Below, in pieces: positions 1-10,706 of a stretch of 64,000 bases of DNA. A program made the translations under genes and the position numbers. Position 1 is the first letter of the stretch. The number at the start of each line of letters is the position of its first letter. The stretch is taken from positions 2,116,875-2,180,874 of the forward strand of contig SDUX01000005.1 of NCBI GenBank assembly GCA_008729055.1, in the 5' to 3' direction. Origin of the DNA: Pyropia haitanensis (taxonomy: Eukaryota > Rhodophyta > Bangiophyceae > Bangiales > Bangiaceae). The notes below the pieces were generated by a model that did not search any database, was not told the origin of the DNA, and worked only from the letters and a program-made list of their open reading frames with translations.

Positions 1-116
1 GTTGGGGCACACCATGCACGGAGTAGCGTCTGCGGGAGGAGGGGGCGGCGGTGGCGGCGGCGGCGGCGGCGGCGGCGGCCGCGGCGGCGGCGGCCGCGGC
101 GGCGGCGCGTCGCCGC

Positions 117-154
<38 letters not shown>

Positions 155-1019
155 CGCCGGTCGGCGCGCGCGGCGGCCGCGGCGGCCGCCCGCGCGGCCG
201 CCGCGGCCGCCACCGCCGCCGCGTGGCGGTTGGCCGCCGCGGCGGCGGCCGCGGGCGTGACGGCGGCGCGCTCGCACACGCAGCAGCGGCGGCGGTGGGC
301 CCAGCCGCGGCCCGCAGACGCGGCGGCGCCGCCCGCGGCCGCGTCGGCGGCCAGCCGCCGGTTGTGGGCGGCCTGCTGCGCCGACCAGGCGGACACGTGC
401 ACCTCGCCGACGCCGGCCACCCCCGCTGCCTGCACGGTCGGCACCCGCCGCCGGCCGGGCGGCACGGCCGCCGCCGCCGCGTCGCCGCCGCCGCCGTCGC
501 CGCCGTTGGCCGCGGCGGGCGGGTCGGCGGCGGTGGCGGCCGCGGCCGCGGGGAGCCAGTGGTCGGGCACGGCCGCCGCGGGCGGCCGCTCGACGCGGGT
601 GCCGCCAAAGGTGCGCGCGTCGGTCTGGAGCGCCAGCGGGGGGGCGCCGCCGCCGGCGGGCCGCCCCGCGCCGCCCGCCGCGCCGCTGCCGTCGCCCCCA
701 GCTGCCGCGGCGCCGCCGGCGCCGTCGGCGGGGGCGCCCCCCGCATCGGCATTGTCGGCAGCACCCGCCGGCGCCGCGGCGGTCGTCGTGCCCGTGGCGG
801 TGCCGTCGGCGAGCGCCGCCGCGAGCGGCCGCGCGAGAAAGTCGTCAAACGCGGCGGCGGCGGCGGCCGGGCTGTCGGCCAGCCGCACGTCGCAGCCGTG
901 GGTGAGCATGCTGCCCAGCTCGGACCGCCCATACAGGCGCTCGTCCGGCACGGCGGGGAGGTCATCGGCAGCGGTCGCCGCCGCCTGATCCGGGGACCCA
1001 GACGGGTCTGGACGCGCGT

Positions 1020-1050
<31 letters not shown>

Positions 1051-3509
1051 AGGTACGGCGTCGTCCCCGGCGGCAGCGGGCGGCGGCGACGGTGACGGCG
1101 GCGGCCGCACCGCCCCGCCCTCACCTTCCCCCCCCCCTTCGGTGAGCGGCGACACGCGGCGGTCGTCGCGGAGGACGCGGGCGCCGAGCTTGGCCTTCTC
1201 CGCCGCAAAGTAGAGGATGCGCTCCTCGCACGTGTGGCGGGTGGCGAGCCGGAACACCGTCACCGGCCGCGTCTGGCCGATGCGGTGCACCCGGTCCTGT
1301 GCCTGGCGGTCCATCGCCGGGTTCCAGTCGGAATCAAACATGACGACGACGCACGCCTGCTGCAGGTTGAGGCCGACGCCGCCCGCGCGCGTCGACACGA
1401 GCAGCACCCGCTTCCCGTCGTGCGCGTCGGCAAACCGCCGCACCACGTACTTGCGGCGGCCAAAACCCGTGTGCCCGTCGAGGCGCAGGTACGGGCGGCG
1501 GCGGTAGGTGAGGAGGTCCTCGAGCAGGTCGAGCGTCTCGGTCCACTGGGAAAAGACGACGACGCGGTCGCCGACGGCGGCGGCGGCGGCGAGGATCTTG
1601 TCCAGCATCGCGGTCTTGCCAGAGTCCGCAACGAGCGCGTGCGTCAGCTGCCCGGGGTGGGTGTCAAACGCGCGGAGCAGCGCGGGGTGGTTGCACACCT
1701 TGCGCAGCTGGATGAGCGTGTTGTGCGCGCTCACGGGGCGAAACGTTGCGGCGGCGGCCGTCGCGACGCCGGCCGCGTCGGCCGCCGCCCCCTCCCCGGC
1801 TCCGTTGGTGGCCGCCCGGGCAACAGACATGACGCTCGCGTCCGCCTCGAGCACCGCCCGGTACGCCCGGTGCTGCAGCGGCGACAGCGGCACAAACACG
1901 AGGCGCTCCGTCTTGGGCGGCAGGCCCAGCGACACGCTCGCCTTGGTCCGCCGCAGCATCAGCACGCCGAGCAGCTGGTGCGCCGCGTCCACCAGCTCCG
2001 CATTCATCCGCGCGTGGGCGCCGGTCGTCGCGCCCCCGCGCTTGCCCTTCTCCGCGACCAGCTCCCACGCGGCCGCGAACGTCCGCTCCGCCGCGCTGCT
2101 GCTAAACACCTCCTGGTAGAGCAGCCGCAGCAGCGCCCACAGCTCTTTCAGGTTGTTTTGGAGGGGGGTGCCCGACAGGAGGAGGCGCGCGTAGCCGCGC
2201 TGTCCGCGGGCGACGCCCGACACCGCCGAGTTCCAGTTTTTGAGCTTTTGCGCTTCGTCGTAGATCATGTAGCGCCACACCCACACGGGCGGGGTACTGC
2301 CGGGTCGGGCGGGGGGGGGAAACAACAGGGTGCTCAGCGGGTGAGCCAAGAACGGCCAACCAAAGAGGCGACCAGCCCGGGCCGTGGTACCACAACCACG
2401 CACGCATGCACGTCAGTGAGACTGTCCAGGAAAGGGCGCAGTCCCCAAAAGAGCAGCCGCTGAACGGGCACCCCAGCAGCGCACGCAGACGCGTCCCGCC
2501 CTCGCACATGCCTCTTTACCCACCCACGCTCAGCCCCCGGCCGTCGGCCCAGCACGGCCTTCCGCCTGCTACGACCCTCCTTTGCTGCGTCGGAAAACGT
2601 GGTGCCCCCCTCTGGATGCCGCGCCCACGTACCCAAACAGGCGCGACTCGGACACGAGCTGCTCGTAGCTGGTCACCAGCACGTCAAAGTCACCCGGCAG
2701 GACCGACCGCGCGAGCAGCCGGCTGCGCTCCCCCTCCGACCCGTAAAACAGCAGCACCTGCAGCGACGGCGCCCAGCGCGCCAGCTCCGCCTGCCACGAC
2801 GACAGCACCGACAGGGGCGCGACGACCAGGTGGGGCCCCCAGATGTTCTGCTCCACGGCGAGGTACTCGAGGAAGAGCGCCACCTGCATCGTCTTGCCGA
2901 GGCCCATGTCGTCGCCCAGGATGCCGCCCACCGCGGCCGGGTGCTGGTGGATGAGCCAGCGCACCCCCTCCAGCTGGTACCCCCGCACCCGCCCGCCCGT
3001 CACGTACGCCGGCTGCGCCACAAACGCGTCGGTCGTCGGCAGCGGCAGGCCGCCGCGGCTGCCCGCCGCGCCGCGCAGCCAGCGGAGCGTCTTGGCCGCG
3101 ACGGGCCCGCCGACCGAGCCGTCCACGCCCCCCGCGGATAGGAACGGCTCAAAGCGCGCCCAGTGGCGGGTGAGGAAGCCCAGCCGGTACGGCGCGGCGG
3201 CCGAGTAGGCCGCCTTGACCGCCGCGTTGAGCTGCGACCGCCGCCCGTCGGCGGCCGACGCGCGGCGCCGCGCCGCGCCGCGGCCACGGCCGCCGCTGCC
3301 GCCGCGGTCGCCAATGGCGGCCGCCGTGGCGGCCGGCACCTCCATCCCCGCCGCGAACCGCGCGAGCGCGCCCGCCACGTCGGCGCCCGAGTGGGCGCCG
3401 CAGCACGCGACAAACGGGTCGGCCAGGTCCGCAATCACCTCGGTCGCCCAGCCCCGCGCGCGACCGCACAGCACGTGAAAGGGCAGCGTGCACAGCGGGC
3501 CGCCGCCGC

Positions 3510-3541
<32 letters not shown>

Positions 3542-4645
3542 GCACCCCCCCCCCACCGCCGGCGGCAGCGTCGCCCCCCCCCCCCCCCGCAGCGTCCGCA
3601 GCGCGTCGGGCCCGCGGCACGACACGACCCCCCCCCCCCCCGGCCACACACCGCGCACACCCCCCCCGCCGCCTCGCCGGCGGCGAGCGACGGCACGTGC
3701 CGGACGCGGCGGTCGGGGAGGCTCACCGCCAGCCGCGGCACCCAAAACGCGCACGCCACGTGCACGTACCGGCTGGGCGGCGGCAGTGGCGGCGGCGGCC
3801 GCCCGTCGGCCGCCGCCACCGCGGCGGCACGCCGCCACCCGGGGGGGGGCACCTCCTCCACCGCCAGCGCCGCGCCGCCGCGGACCGGACACACGACGCA
3901 GCGGGCGGTGGCGGGGAGGACGCCCGCCGCGCACGGGTCACACAGGAAGCCACCGTCGGCGTCGTCGGCACCACCACCACCACCACCACCGCCACCACCA
4001 CCACCACCACCACCACCACCACCACCACCACCGCCGCCGCCGCCGCCACCACCGTCACCACCGCCGCCACCATCCCCACCCGTCGGCGGTGGCGGCGGCA
4101 CGCGCGCCGCGCCGGCAACGGCATAGCAGCCCGGATGGACAGCCACACAGCACGCGGCGCACGCGACGAGGTCACCGCCACCCGCCTTGCCACACGCGTG
4201 GCACACGCGGCGCGCGACCAGCGGCGCCGCGGACGCGGCCGACGCGCGGTCGACCGCCGCCCGCGCGGCGGCCTTGCGTGCCAGCTGCGCCGCGCGGACG
4301 AGCGCCTGCCGCGGCGGCGGCCGCCCGTCGGCCGCCACCAGCGTCGACGGCGACGGCGGCGGCAGCGGCGGCAGCGACGCGGCGTCGCCGTCGCCGCCCT
4401 CCGAGTCATCCGACGCGTCGGCCGCCGCCGCGGTGGCGGCCGCGGCGGCGGCGGCGGCCGCCGCCGCCGCCGCCGCCGCGGCACCCGCGTCGGTCGGGTA
4501 CGGCCGCGCACGCGATGGAAACGGCCCGCCGGTGGCGGTGGCCGACACGAACGCGAGCGCGTACGGCACGCCCGCGGCGGTGCGCAGGGGGGTGGGGGCG
4601 GGGGGTGTGAGGGGGGTGGGGGGGGTGGGGGGGGGGGCGCCCGCC

Positions 4646-4690
<45 letters not shown>

Positions 4691-4794
4691 GCGGCACGGT
4701 CCGTCTGGGGGCGGCGGCCGCGGCGGCCGGCGTGGCGGGGGGGGCCGGGGGGGGGGAGGGGGGCGCCGCCGTCGACGGGGCGGTGGCGCTTCAT
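1..4794 (-). CDS. SNF2-family chromatin-remodelling ATPase with PHD and extended PHD fingers (3' end off window)
   Basis: ATP-dependent nucleosome remodeller, expected in the nucleus. The likely ATG is at 4794 (MKRHRP); the open frame extends upstream to 5040 but reads as low complexity. Order of parts: a PHD finger from about residue 196 (VCHACG, HPGC, then FLCDPC), an extended PHD at about 297-463 (CVVC ... HVACAFW ... FHVLCG), then the SNF2 domain. Visible motifs are GYQLEGVRWL, the Walker A GDDMGLGKT, VVAPLSVLSSW, the DEAH-box variant DEAQ, LLLSGTPLQNN, STRAGGVGLNL and DRVHRIGQT. One intron (2297-2632) separates motif Ia from DEAQ and preserves the frame. The tail is Ala/Gly/Pro-rich and the frame stays open to base 1, where CCVC and CMVC pairs suggest another zinc site. 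The ISWI/ALC1-type core is clear; the subfamily is not. Confidence 0.9.
2297..2632 (-). other. Spliceosomal intron in the SNF2 gene
   Basis: The minus-strand donor GTACGT follows the codons for SRLF plus two bases, and the acceptor CCCGGCAG lies after a polypyrimidine tract. Splicing completes a Gly codon and joins the YEQLVSESRLFG region to the WRYMIYDEAQ region. Unspliced reading hits a stop near 2570. Length is 336 bp. Confidence 0.85.
3968..4031 (-). repeat. (CCA)n / poly-Gly microsatellite inside the PHD finger
   Basis: Nearly pure CCA/CCG triplets on the plus strand encode a run of about 30 Gly on the minus strand. It falls between the third and fourth zinc-ligand pairs of the PHD finger, in the loop where PHD fingers tolerate insertions. 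Confidence 0.9.
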
Positions 4795-5003
4795 GGAGGG
4801 GGGGGGGGGGGTTGCCGGCCTGGCGGGGGGGTAGGGGGGAAGGGAGGCCGGCCAGGGGAGGGGGTGGGGGGGTGGGAAGCGGCGGGTGTGACGTGTCGGA
4901 TGGGACCAGCTGCGCATCCGCCGCGGGTGGCGAGGGGGGACGGGACGCCTGGGCGACACGCTGGGGCGGGAGCGAGACGGAGGAGCGCGCCGCGGGCGGG
5001 GGG

Positions 5004-5157
5004 TCATTGACAGAGGGGCCCTTGCAAGGGGGGACGCCACAGACGGCGGGGATCGTCTGCCGCGCAGAGCCCCGACACTGGGCCCGCCCCGCGCCAGTGC
5101 TGTAGCCGCACCACCGCGGCGAGCGCGATCACGAAATTCCGGTACGTGGTTCCTTTG
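5004..5157 (-). pseudogene. Displaced 3' end of the TrmB-like methyltransferase gene
   Basis: This short minus-strand open stretch (KGTTYRNFVIAL ... ending GPLCQ at a TGA) abuts the left end of the DIRS-like element. If the element (5158-10634) is removed, base 10635 joins base 5157 and the frame from the 11.7-10.6 kb methyltransferase segment continues into this stretch without a stop (ALIHCKGTTYR at the junction). A frame match has a one-in-three chance of being accidental, and the segment itself is not recognisable, so this is an inference. Confidence 0.45.
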
Positions 5158-5590
5158 TAACCCCCTGTGATCCTGGGCACCGGCCGGTAACTGGCTATCC
5201 GGCCCGCGCGGCCGAGGGGGGGGATCCTACGCTGGCGGTCGGCGGAGCACCCGGGTGGACGGTTGGCTGGGCCGTCCACGGACGGCGCCAACCAGGCGGC
5301 TGCGGCCGCCGGCGGTTTCGGCACCGCCTTCCCACTCCCCCCGCTACGCCCACTGGCTTCCCGCCAACGCACGAGCCCTCGACACCCTAGCCCGCCGCAC
5401 GGACCGGTGCCGCTTGGCGGCGACGGACCGGCACGGCGGGTCCCTGTGTGCGGGCTGGCCGTTTCTTCTCTGGCGGGGGCCCTCGGCGCGGCGGGCGGCC
5501 TGGGCGTCGGGCACCGGCGCCTTCATAGGCGGCCGCGCGGGCCACCTCCGAGCGCCAGGCGCTCGGTAGCGTCCGTCGGCTTGCCCCGCG
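5158..5590 (+). repeat. A1 split direct repeat (433 bp) of the DIRS-like element
   Basis: Begins TAACCCCCTGTGATCC and ends GCTTGCCCCGCG. Every base read matches A2 at a constant offset of 4875 bp, apart from one T/C difference near 5255 (GGGTGGACGG against GGGCGGACGG). Confidence 0.95.
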
Positions 5591-5668
5591 TTTGTGGCGT
5601 GGCCAGTCGACGGCTACCCGTGCTTGTCACGTGGTCGGCGCAGACTGCGCGTTTTCTACGTGCTTAGT

Positions 5669-6701
5669 ATGGGTGATTCCCCGCCGGGCGGACTTCCCGA
5701 CGGGGCTGCTTCCGCCGCGGACGTGGCGGAGCTGCGCGCCGAGATTGCTGCTCTGGCGCGCGCGTTTGCGGCTGCTCAGCCGGAGGCCGCGGGCGCTGCC
5801 GGCGATGGCGGGGGGAGCGGCACCCCGGTGCAGCCGGCGACTGCTGCGGCAGCCGGCGGCCCCCCTGCCGCCGACTCCTCACCTCCCCGCCGGACGGCTC
5901 AAGACACAGGTCGAGCTGCTACGCAGCCAAACCCGGCGGCTGGTGGCGCCCTGTGGGAAGCCGGGCGCGAAAACAACGACTCCCTCGTTTTCTCCAACGT
6001 TACCGACGACGACTCCGAGAGCGGGCCGGTCTACCGTAGCGGCGGGCGGGGGGAGGACGAGTACGCCGGGCACCCCGACGGGCTCGACGACCCCGCCATC
6101 CCGGCGCCCGATGACGTCTTGGTCGCCTTCAAGATGCCGAAGCGGATCCGGCGCCCGGACGAGCTGCCGGTCCCCTTCACCCCGGCGGACGTTGAGCACG
6201 TCGCTAACTTCCCCAAGTCTGACCAAGTCTACGAGGAGGCCAACGCGACCTACGTCGCCGCGACCGGGGCGCAAGACCTCGCAAACGCGGCCGCCTCTCT
6301 CTACCACCAGCGGGACTCCCTTACGGAGGGTACGCTGGAGGCTAGGCTCGCCTGGCTCGCCGTCGCTACGAGAGTGCACTACCGCATCATCGCGGCCAGG
6401 TACGACTACCTGGTCGCCAGCAAGAACGAGCCCGGCCTTGCCGAGCTCTACCTTGCTACGGACGCCGTGCCGCGCAACCGCGGGCGCGGCCCCGGCTGGC
6501 AGCGGTTCCTCAACGCCGTTGCCGTCGACGAGGCACGCGTCTTCACCAAGCGCGCCGCAGAGGCGCGGCTCAACGCTCCCAGGCGCCGCCAGAAGCGACG
6601 CCCAGGCGGTGGGCCGGGCGGTGGCGGCGGTGGAGGCGGCGGCGGCGGCGGAGGCGGCGGCGGTGGCGGCGGCGGAGGCGGCGGCAACAAACGCAAGTCC
6701 G

Positions 6702-6747
<46 letters not shown>

Positions 6748-6910
6748 AAACAAAAAGGGGGGTGTCAAAGGCGGAAGCGGCCGCCAGGGCGGCCGAGACG
6801 CCAACCAGGCTGGCGGCGGCGGTGGAGGCGGCCAAGGCGGCGGCGCCCGCAAGGGCGGCGCGGCGCCTGCAGCGGCCGCCGGCGGCGGTAACGCCACCAT
6901 CGACGCCTAA
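5669..6910 (+). CDS. Gag-like protein of the DIRS-like element
   Basis: An uninterrupted 413-residue frame starts at ATG (MGDSPPGG) just after repeat A1. It has a short N-terminal helical stretch (DVAELRAEIAALARAF), an acidic linker, and a charged middle part (about residues 150-310) that could be capsid-like. The C-terminal third is poly-Gly interrupted by Lys/Arg/Asn (NKRKSDGG, NKKGGVKGG), a plausible nucleic-acid-binding tail in place of a CCHC zinc knuckle, which is absent. The Gag assignment rests on position ahead of the RT frame rather than recognised homology. Confidence 0.6.
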
Positions 6911-6978
6911 GGCGTCGGGGTCGGGGCCGAGCTTTCGGCCAGCCGCCCGGGCAAGGTGCCCGCCCGGGCGGCGCCCCA

Positions 6979-8955
6979 GTGAAGGGCCAAGCCGGTACGG
7001 ACCCTCCGCCAAGGCCGTACCGGAACGTGCGCCGCGCCGTCAAGGCGTGGCGGGCGCTGGGCGCCTCCAGGTGGGTGATCAGGACCATCCTGGAGGGCGC
7101 CCAGATCCCCTGGAAGCGGCGCCCGCGCTACCATCGCGCGCGCCCCTACCCAGTCGCGGCGAAGGACCAGGCTTTTGCGCTGGCCGAAATGGAACGCTGC
7201 GTGCGCCTGGGGTACTGGGAGGAGCTTTACGGGGCGGAGAAGGAGAAGCCCGTGGTGATCGTCAACGGGCTCGTCACCTGGTCGGCGGGGAAGCAGAGGT
7301 TCGTGATCGACGCGCGCTACCAGAACAAGGAGATCGACGACAGGCGGTTCAAGTACGAGGCGCTGACGGACCTCGCGCCCCAACTGCGGGCGGGCGACAA
7401 GCTGATCAGCTGGGACGTGAAGGATGCTTATCATCACGTCCCGCTGCGCGTCGCGGACCGGAACTGCTTTGCGTTCCAGTGCATGGGGCGCGTTTTCCGG
7501 TGCCTGACGATGCCCTTTGGGCTGAAGGTCGCCCCGTTCGTGTGGACCAAGCTGTGCCGCCCGATCGTGCAGGCGCTACGCCGCGAAGGCTTCCGCATCG
7601 TTGCGTACGTCGACGACTTTGGGGGGGGCGTCCCGACGCAGCAGCGCGGCGGGGCGACACGTGCGGAGGCGACGGCGGCGGGCATGCGGGTCAAGGAGCT
7701 GTTTCACTCCCTGGGGCTTTACTTGCACCCCACCAAGGGGGAGTGGGGCGGCACCAGCCGCCTACCCCTCCTCGGGTTCCTGGTGGATACGGAGCGGCGC
7801 CTCGTCCTGCTCCGCCCCGAGCGGACGGCCAAGGTCATGGGGATGGCGGGTCGGCTTCTGGCGGGCGCCAAGACTCATCGGCGTTGGGTACGCCACTCAG
7901 CGCTGCGCTGCTTTTGCGGCACGGCAGTGTCGACGCACCTCGCGGTGCCCGAGGCACGCTACCGCCTCCGCTCGCTGTATACAGCGATGCGGGACCACCA
8001 AGATCGTCGCAGCAATCGAGTGCGGCTGGGTTGTCAGGCCATGACGGACCTGCGGTGGTGGCACGAGCTGACCGAGCACGCGGAGCGGGGTCGGGCCCTA
8101 TGGCCCGCCCCGGCCGACGTCACCATGACTACCGACGCCAGCAGCACCGGGTGGGGCGCTACGTGAGACGGGCTTGTGCCCGCGCGTGGCTACCACGCGG
8201 ACGACCGCAAGGCCTTGCATATCAACCTCCTGGAGCTGGGGGCGGTGAGGCTAGGCCTGCTGTCGTTCGTGGACTTCTTGCGGGAACCGGCCACCATCGT
8301 GCGGCTGCGCACGGACTCGCGGGTAGCGATGGAGGTCATCAACAGCGGCTCGTCGCGGTCACCCGCACTGATGCAGGAGCTGCGGCGGTTGCACAAGGTG
8401 GCCACCGCCCTCGGCGTGACGCTGCGGGCGGAGTACCTGCCGTCGGCCCTGAACATGTGGGCCGACAGGCTGTCGAGGACGAGGGACTCGACAGACTGGA
8501 CGTTGGCCCGGCCGGCGTTCGAGCGGTTGGAGGGCCTGTATGGGCCCCACACCGTCGACCTGTTCGCGTCGGCGGAGAGCGCGCAGTGCGGCCGGTTTTA
8601 CTCCAAGCTGCCCGCGCCCGGCGGCGCGGGAGTCGACGCTGTGCGCATCAGCTGGCGCGGCGACAACGCGTGGGCCAACCCGCCCTTCAACCTGGTTGGC
8701 CCGGTGGTAGACAAGATCGTGCGCGAGGACGCCGCGGTCACGCTCGTGGCCCCTTACTGGCCCGCTCAGCCGTGGTGGCCGCTGGCCGTGCGGGCCTGCA
8801 CGGCAATCCTCCCGCTGCCGGCGGAGGACGGGGTGTTCCTCCACAGCGGCCGGGCGACGCCAGCGACACGCCCGCACTGGCGGGTGGTGGTCTTCCGGTT
8901 TGGGGCCGCGGGCGCCGCAACCCAATCCCACGCGTGGTGCGGTGGGACCGCCTAG
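6979..8955 (+). pseudogene. Reverse transcriptase - RNase H - DAM-like methyltransferase polyprotein, one in-frame TGA
   Basis: The frame opens about 70 bp after Gag in a different register, with no clear ATG (GTG at 6979). RT signatures are FVIDARYQNK, LISWDVKDAYHHVPL, MPFGLKVAPFVW and the catalytic YVDD (about 7603). RNase H follows with TTDASSTGWGA and, further on, RLRTDSRVAMEVI and WADRLSR. The C-terminal part carries VDLFAS, WANPPFNLV and LVAPYWPAQPWW, the DNA N6-adenine methyltransferase-like domain usual in DIRS elements. A single TGA at 8164-8166 interrupts GWGA(T)-stop-DG, where TGG (Trp) is expected. Downstream reading stays in frame to 8955. Everything else is well preserved. Confidence 0.92.
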
Positions 8956-8963
8956 TGGACGGC

Positions 8964-9973
8964 ATGCGCGCCCGGCGTTTTGGTTGGGGCGAGGGTGCTG
9001 TCACGGCCCGCCGGCTGGTGTCTGCCAAGTACCAAGGCAGCACCAAGAAGAACTACGTCAACGCGTAGGAGCGGTTTGACGCGTTCTGCCAGCGGGTCAA
9101 CGCGCGCGCGGTGCCGGCATCCCCGGAAACGGTGGTACGCTACATGGCTTCCCTTTTTGACGGGGGCACATGCGCGCCCGACACGGTGGGCTCCTACCTG
9201 GCAGCAATACGGGCGGTGCACCGTGTGGCCGGCCTCCCCTCTCCCACGGACGACCCTCTCGTTGCCGACGCGCGCGTCGGGTACCGGAGGCTCCACACGG
9301 AGGCCGCGGGAGAGCTGCCCCAGGTGAGGGGGCCGCTGCCACCCGAGGCTGTGACGGAGCTCGCCGATATCGGCCTGGCCACGTCCGACGCGGCCCGCAG
9401 GCGCGAGTGCGCCGGCCTGGTGCTGGCCTACTTGATGTTCAACCGCCCCGGGGCGGCGGCGAACATGCGGGCGCGGGACCTGCGCCTTACCCCGACGGGG
9501 CTTCAAGTGCAGGTCCCAGTTTACAAGATGGACGTCTTGAAGCGGGGCTCCCGCCTGGCGTTCACCATCCTGTGGCTGCGGGCGGTTGGGACGAGGACGT
9601 GCCGCTGCGCCTAGTGCGGCGCGTCTGGACAGAGCACTACCTCGCGGGGCGCGCCCCGGCGGCGCACCTGTTCGCGCCACCCGGGCGTCCCGCCCTCCAG
9701 CCCCTGCCCACCCAGGTCGTCACGGCCTGGCTCTCCCGGCTGCTGCCCCTCACCTCCTGCACGCCCCCGCTGGGCTTCAAGTGGACCGGGCACTCGCCGC
9801 GCGCCGGTGCGGCGTCCTCGGCGTACGCCATCGGGCTGCAGCCGCCGCTCATCCAGCAGTTTATGGGCCTCTCCTCCGTCCACACGGCCTATAAGCACTA
9901 CATCAACGCGCAGTGGCCGTCAACCCCGGCGGCACGGGCGCTGTCTGCCCGCTACTTCCCCCTCCGCTACTGA
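8964..9973 (+). pseudogene. Tyrosine recombinase of the DIRS-like element, disrupted
   Basis: Integrates the cDNA circle in this retrotransposon class. It begins at ATG 8964 (MRARRFGWG). A TAG at 9066-9068 sits in YVNA-stop-ERFDAFC, where Trp is expected in the core-binding domain. The same frame continues through VVRYMASLFDGG and the catalytic-domain arginine region (LMFNRPGAAANMRARDL). Near 9585 reading must shift to another frame to recover the C-terminal half: GHSPRAG (the HxxR motif) and the nucleophile region TAYKHYI. It ends LRY at 9973, just before B1. Two lesions make this copy non-functional if the sequence is right. Confidence 0.9.
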
Positions 9974-10003
9974 CGGCGGTGGTATCGGGCATCTCCCCCC
10001 GAG

Positions 10004-10032
10004 TTTGGCACACCCGTCTCCCTCACCAGCTA
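10004..10032 (+). repeat. B1 split direct repeat
   Basis: A 29-bp sequence (TTTGGCACACCCGTCTCC through CACCAGCTA), identical to B2 at 10606-10634 and directly fused to A2. Confidence 0.9.
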
Positions 10033-10465
10033 TAACCCCCTGTGATCCTGGGCACCGGCCGGTAACTGGCTATCCGGCCCGCGCGGCCGAGGGGGGGGAT
10101 CCTACGCTGGCGGTCGGCGGAGCACCCGGGCGGACGGTTGGCTGGGCCGTCCACGGACGGCGCCAACCAGGCGGCTGCGGCCGCCGGCGGTTTCGGCACC
10201 GCCTTCCCACTCCCCCCGCTACGCCCACTGGCTTCCCGCCAACGCACGAGCCCTCGACACCCTAGCCCGCCGCACGGACCGGTGCCGCTTGGCGGCGACG
10301 GACCGGCACGGCGGGTCCCTGTGTGCGGGCTGGCCGTTTCTTCTCTGGCGGGGGCCCTCGGCGCGGCGGGCGGCCTGGGCGTCGGGCACCGGCGCCTTCA
10401 TAGGCGGCCGCGCGGGCCACCTCCGAGCGCCAGGCGCTCGGTAGCGTCCGTCGGCTTGCCCCGCG
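10033..10465 (+). repeat. A2 split direct repeat (433 bp)
   Basis: Second copy of A1. It is followed by about 140 bp of element-specific sequence (10466-10605) and then B2. Confidence 0.95.
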
Positions 10466-10605
10466 CCCCTGTCCTCCCCGCCCTTTCTTTGGGCGCTTCC
10501 ACGGGCGTTCCTTTGTCGACTTATTGGTGGTTGTCCCCACTGCTTGCTCTTGACGCTTCTCTGTAGTTAGTTATAGTTTTCCCTTACTAAATGACAGTCT
10601 ACGCT

Positions 10606-10634
10606 TTTGGCACACCCGTCTCCCTCACCAGCTA
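10606..10634 (+). repeat. B2 split direct repeat, right terminus of the DIRS-like element
   Basis: Identical to B1 over 29 bp. Host sequence resumes at 10635 (CAGTGGATCAG). Confidence 0.9.
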
Positions 10635-10675
10635 CAGTGGATCAGCGCCACCGCGGGCGGTCGTGCCGCCGCCGC

Positions 10676-10706
<31 letters not shown>

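Larger units (their letters stand above)
5158..10634 (+). mobile_element. DIRS/PAT-like tyrosine-recombinase retrotransposon with split direct repeats
   Basis: The 5.48-kb element has the A1 - ORFs - B1A2 - B2 organisation of PAT/Ngaro-type YR retrotransposons. A1 is 5158-5590, B1 10004-10032, A2 10033-10465 and B2 10606-10634. B1 runs directly into A2, giving the sequence expected at a closed-circle junction. No target duplication is seen, as expected for recombinase integration. It encodes a Gag-like protein, RT-RNase H-methyltransferase and a tyrosine recombinase. The RNase H and recombinase frames carry nonsense or frameshift lesions, so this copy is probably not autonomous. Confidence 0.9.

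Noticed and set aside
3786..4610. Plus-strand poly-His/Arg frame
   Set aside because: Antisense of the SNF2/PHD exon; the His run is the complement of the coding poly-Gly microsatellite.
5592..9068. 1,158-codon plus-strand open frame across the DIRS-like element
   Set aside because: It overlaps the Gag and RT frames in a different register and reads as Arg/Pro/Ser-rich shadow. Only its last ~35 codons are real (start of the recombinase).
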